NCBI RefSeq assembly: GCF_900143545.1
Contig: NZ_FREV01000001.1
Coordinates: 124,001-188,000 of the forward strand
Source: Loktanella sp. Alg231-35
Lineage (GTDB): Bacteria; Pseudomonadota; Alphaproteobacteria; Rhodobacterales; Rhodobacteraceae
Reading direction: 5' to 3'
DNA: 64,000 nucleotides
The translations under genes and the position numbers were made by a program. This document shows, piece after piece, positions 63,534 through 64,000 of this stretch (position 1 is the first letter of the stretch; each line of letters opens with the position of its first letter). The notes under the pieces are model-generated. The model worked only from the letters and a program-made list of their open reading frames with translations. It ran no database searches and was not told the DNA's origin.

Positions 63534-64000
63534 ATGACAGCTGCCAAAGACCGGCTGAACAGTTTTGGGCACGCCTATCGGCTTCGTTGGAAGCGGCGGC
63601 GGTTGTTGTTTCGCATCTGGCGCAAGCGACGCCAGATTGCCGTCCGCTCTGACAAAACAAAGCAGATTTCACCTGACGCAATCCTCGCCTTTGCGACGAT
63701 ACGCAATGAGATGCTGCGCCTGCCATACTTCCTTGCGCACTACCGTAAGCTGGGCGTTGATCACTTTCTGATCGTGGACAATGACAGCGACGATGGGACG
63801 GCGGCGTATCTGGCACAGCAGCCGGATGTCTCTGTTTGGCATACATCGCGCAGCTACCGTTTAGCGCGGTTTGGCATGGATTGGGTGGGATGGCTGTTGT
63901 GGCAATTTGGGCATGGCCACTGGTGTCTGACCGTCGATGCGGATGAACTGCTGGTCTACCCGCAAAGCGCGGAACGTGATTTGAAATCACTGACCGCTTG
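63534..64000 (+). CDS. Family 2 glycosyltransferase, N-terminal part (partial)
   Basis: The first 155 codons are present and the reading frame runs off the window end. A basic start (RLRWKRRRLLFRIWRKRRQ) is followed by AFATIRNEMLRLPYFLAHYRKLGVDHFLIVDNDSDDGT (given here as its key parts), the family-2 signature of transferases annotated Glyco_tranf_2_4. LTVDADELLVY is the metal-binding region. It begins 19 bases after galU with AGGG upstream and probably shares its transcript, adding sugars to a surface glycan. Confidence 0.82.
   Translation, partial: MTAAKDRLNSFGHAYRLRWKRRRLLFRIWRKRRQIAVRSDKTKQISPDAILAFATIRNEMLRLPYFLAHYRKLGVDHFLIVDNDSDDGTAAYLAQQPDVSVWHTSRSYRLARFGMDWVGWLLWQFGHGHWCLTVDADELLVYPQSAERDLKSLTA

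Overview
The window is about 64 kb of ordinary, densely packed chromosome from an alphaproteobacterium, most likely a member of the Rhodobacteraceae (Roseobacter group). I infer this from the gene content and order: parAB followed by hemW-rdgB-rph and hrcA-grpE, hslO beside a CoA-type Nudix gene and a CCA-adding enzyme, rimP-nusA-ylxR-infB, the ferrochelatase/comF/grxC/ubiG stretch, heat-shock promoters of the alphaproteobacterial type and an FnrL-type box. Roughly 95 % of the sequence is coding. Many genes are joined by 1-8 base stop/start overlaps. I saw no rRNA, tRNA, CRISPR array, insertion sequence, prophage or integron, and no gap above 300 bases.

Layout. 1-6.3 kb: the end of parA, parB, a convergent hemW-rdgB-rph run, then hrcA-grpE and a TPM-domain secreted protein with zinc-ribbon cysteines. 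6.3-12.8 kb: mutS, NADP-malic enzyme coupled to a ribokinase-family sugar kinase, and a periplasmic MsrA. 13-17.6 kb: an unusual class IV aminotransferase/sulfotransferase pair, a GNAT, argG, a membrane protein and a Nudix hydrolase. 17.6-25.9 kb: hslO behind a consensus heat-shock promoter, a CoA-type Nudix, cca, a LysE exporter, a two-subunit ABC exporter and a TrmA/RlmD-type RNA methyltransferase. 26-29.1 kb: an envelope cluster of two L,D-transpeptidase-fold proteins, a CAP-domain lipoprotein and a Hanks-type Ser/Thr kinase. 29.4-35.5 kb: hemH, a methyltransferase-like protein, comF, grxC, a nitrilase-family amidase, marR, ubiG and proline iminopeptidase. 35.5-41 kb: a complete peptide ABC importer operon. 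41.2-47.4 kb: a Gly/Asn-rich secreted protein, then rimP-nusA-ylxR-infB with a possible leader attenuator.

47.5-64 kb: a universal stress protein behind an FNR-type promoter; a LysM/solute-binding fusion protein; a parvulin-argJ-mutT operon divergent from secA; a secreted unknown next to secA; radC; dnaK and dnaJ separated by an intrinsic terminator; and a surface-polysaccharide stretch (ABC-2 permease, cysQ, kdsB, galU and a glycosyltransferase cut by the window end).

No single island stands out as a foreign or wholly novel system. The most interesting items are the aminotransferase/sulfotransferase pair (the PLP-contacting glutamate is replaced), the rimP leader with promoter plus terminator, the class II FNR promoter of the stress gene, the LysM-solute-binding fusion, the low-complexity Gly/Asn protein, and a tandem hairpin element downstream of marR. 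All family calls were made by reading motifs by eye; no database search was possible.
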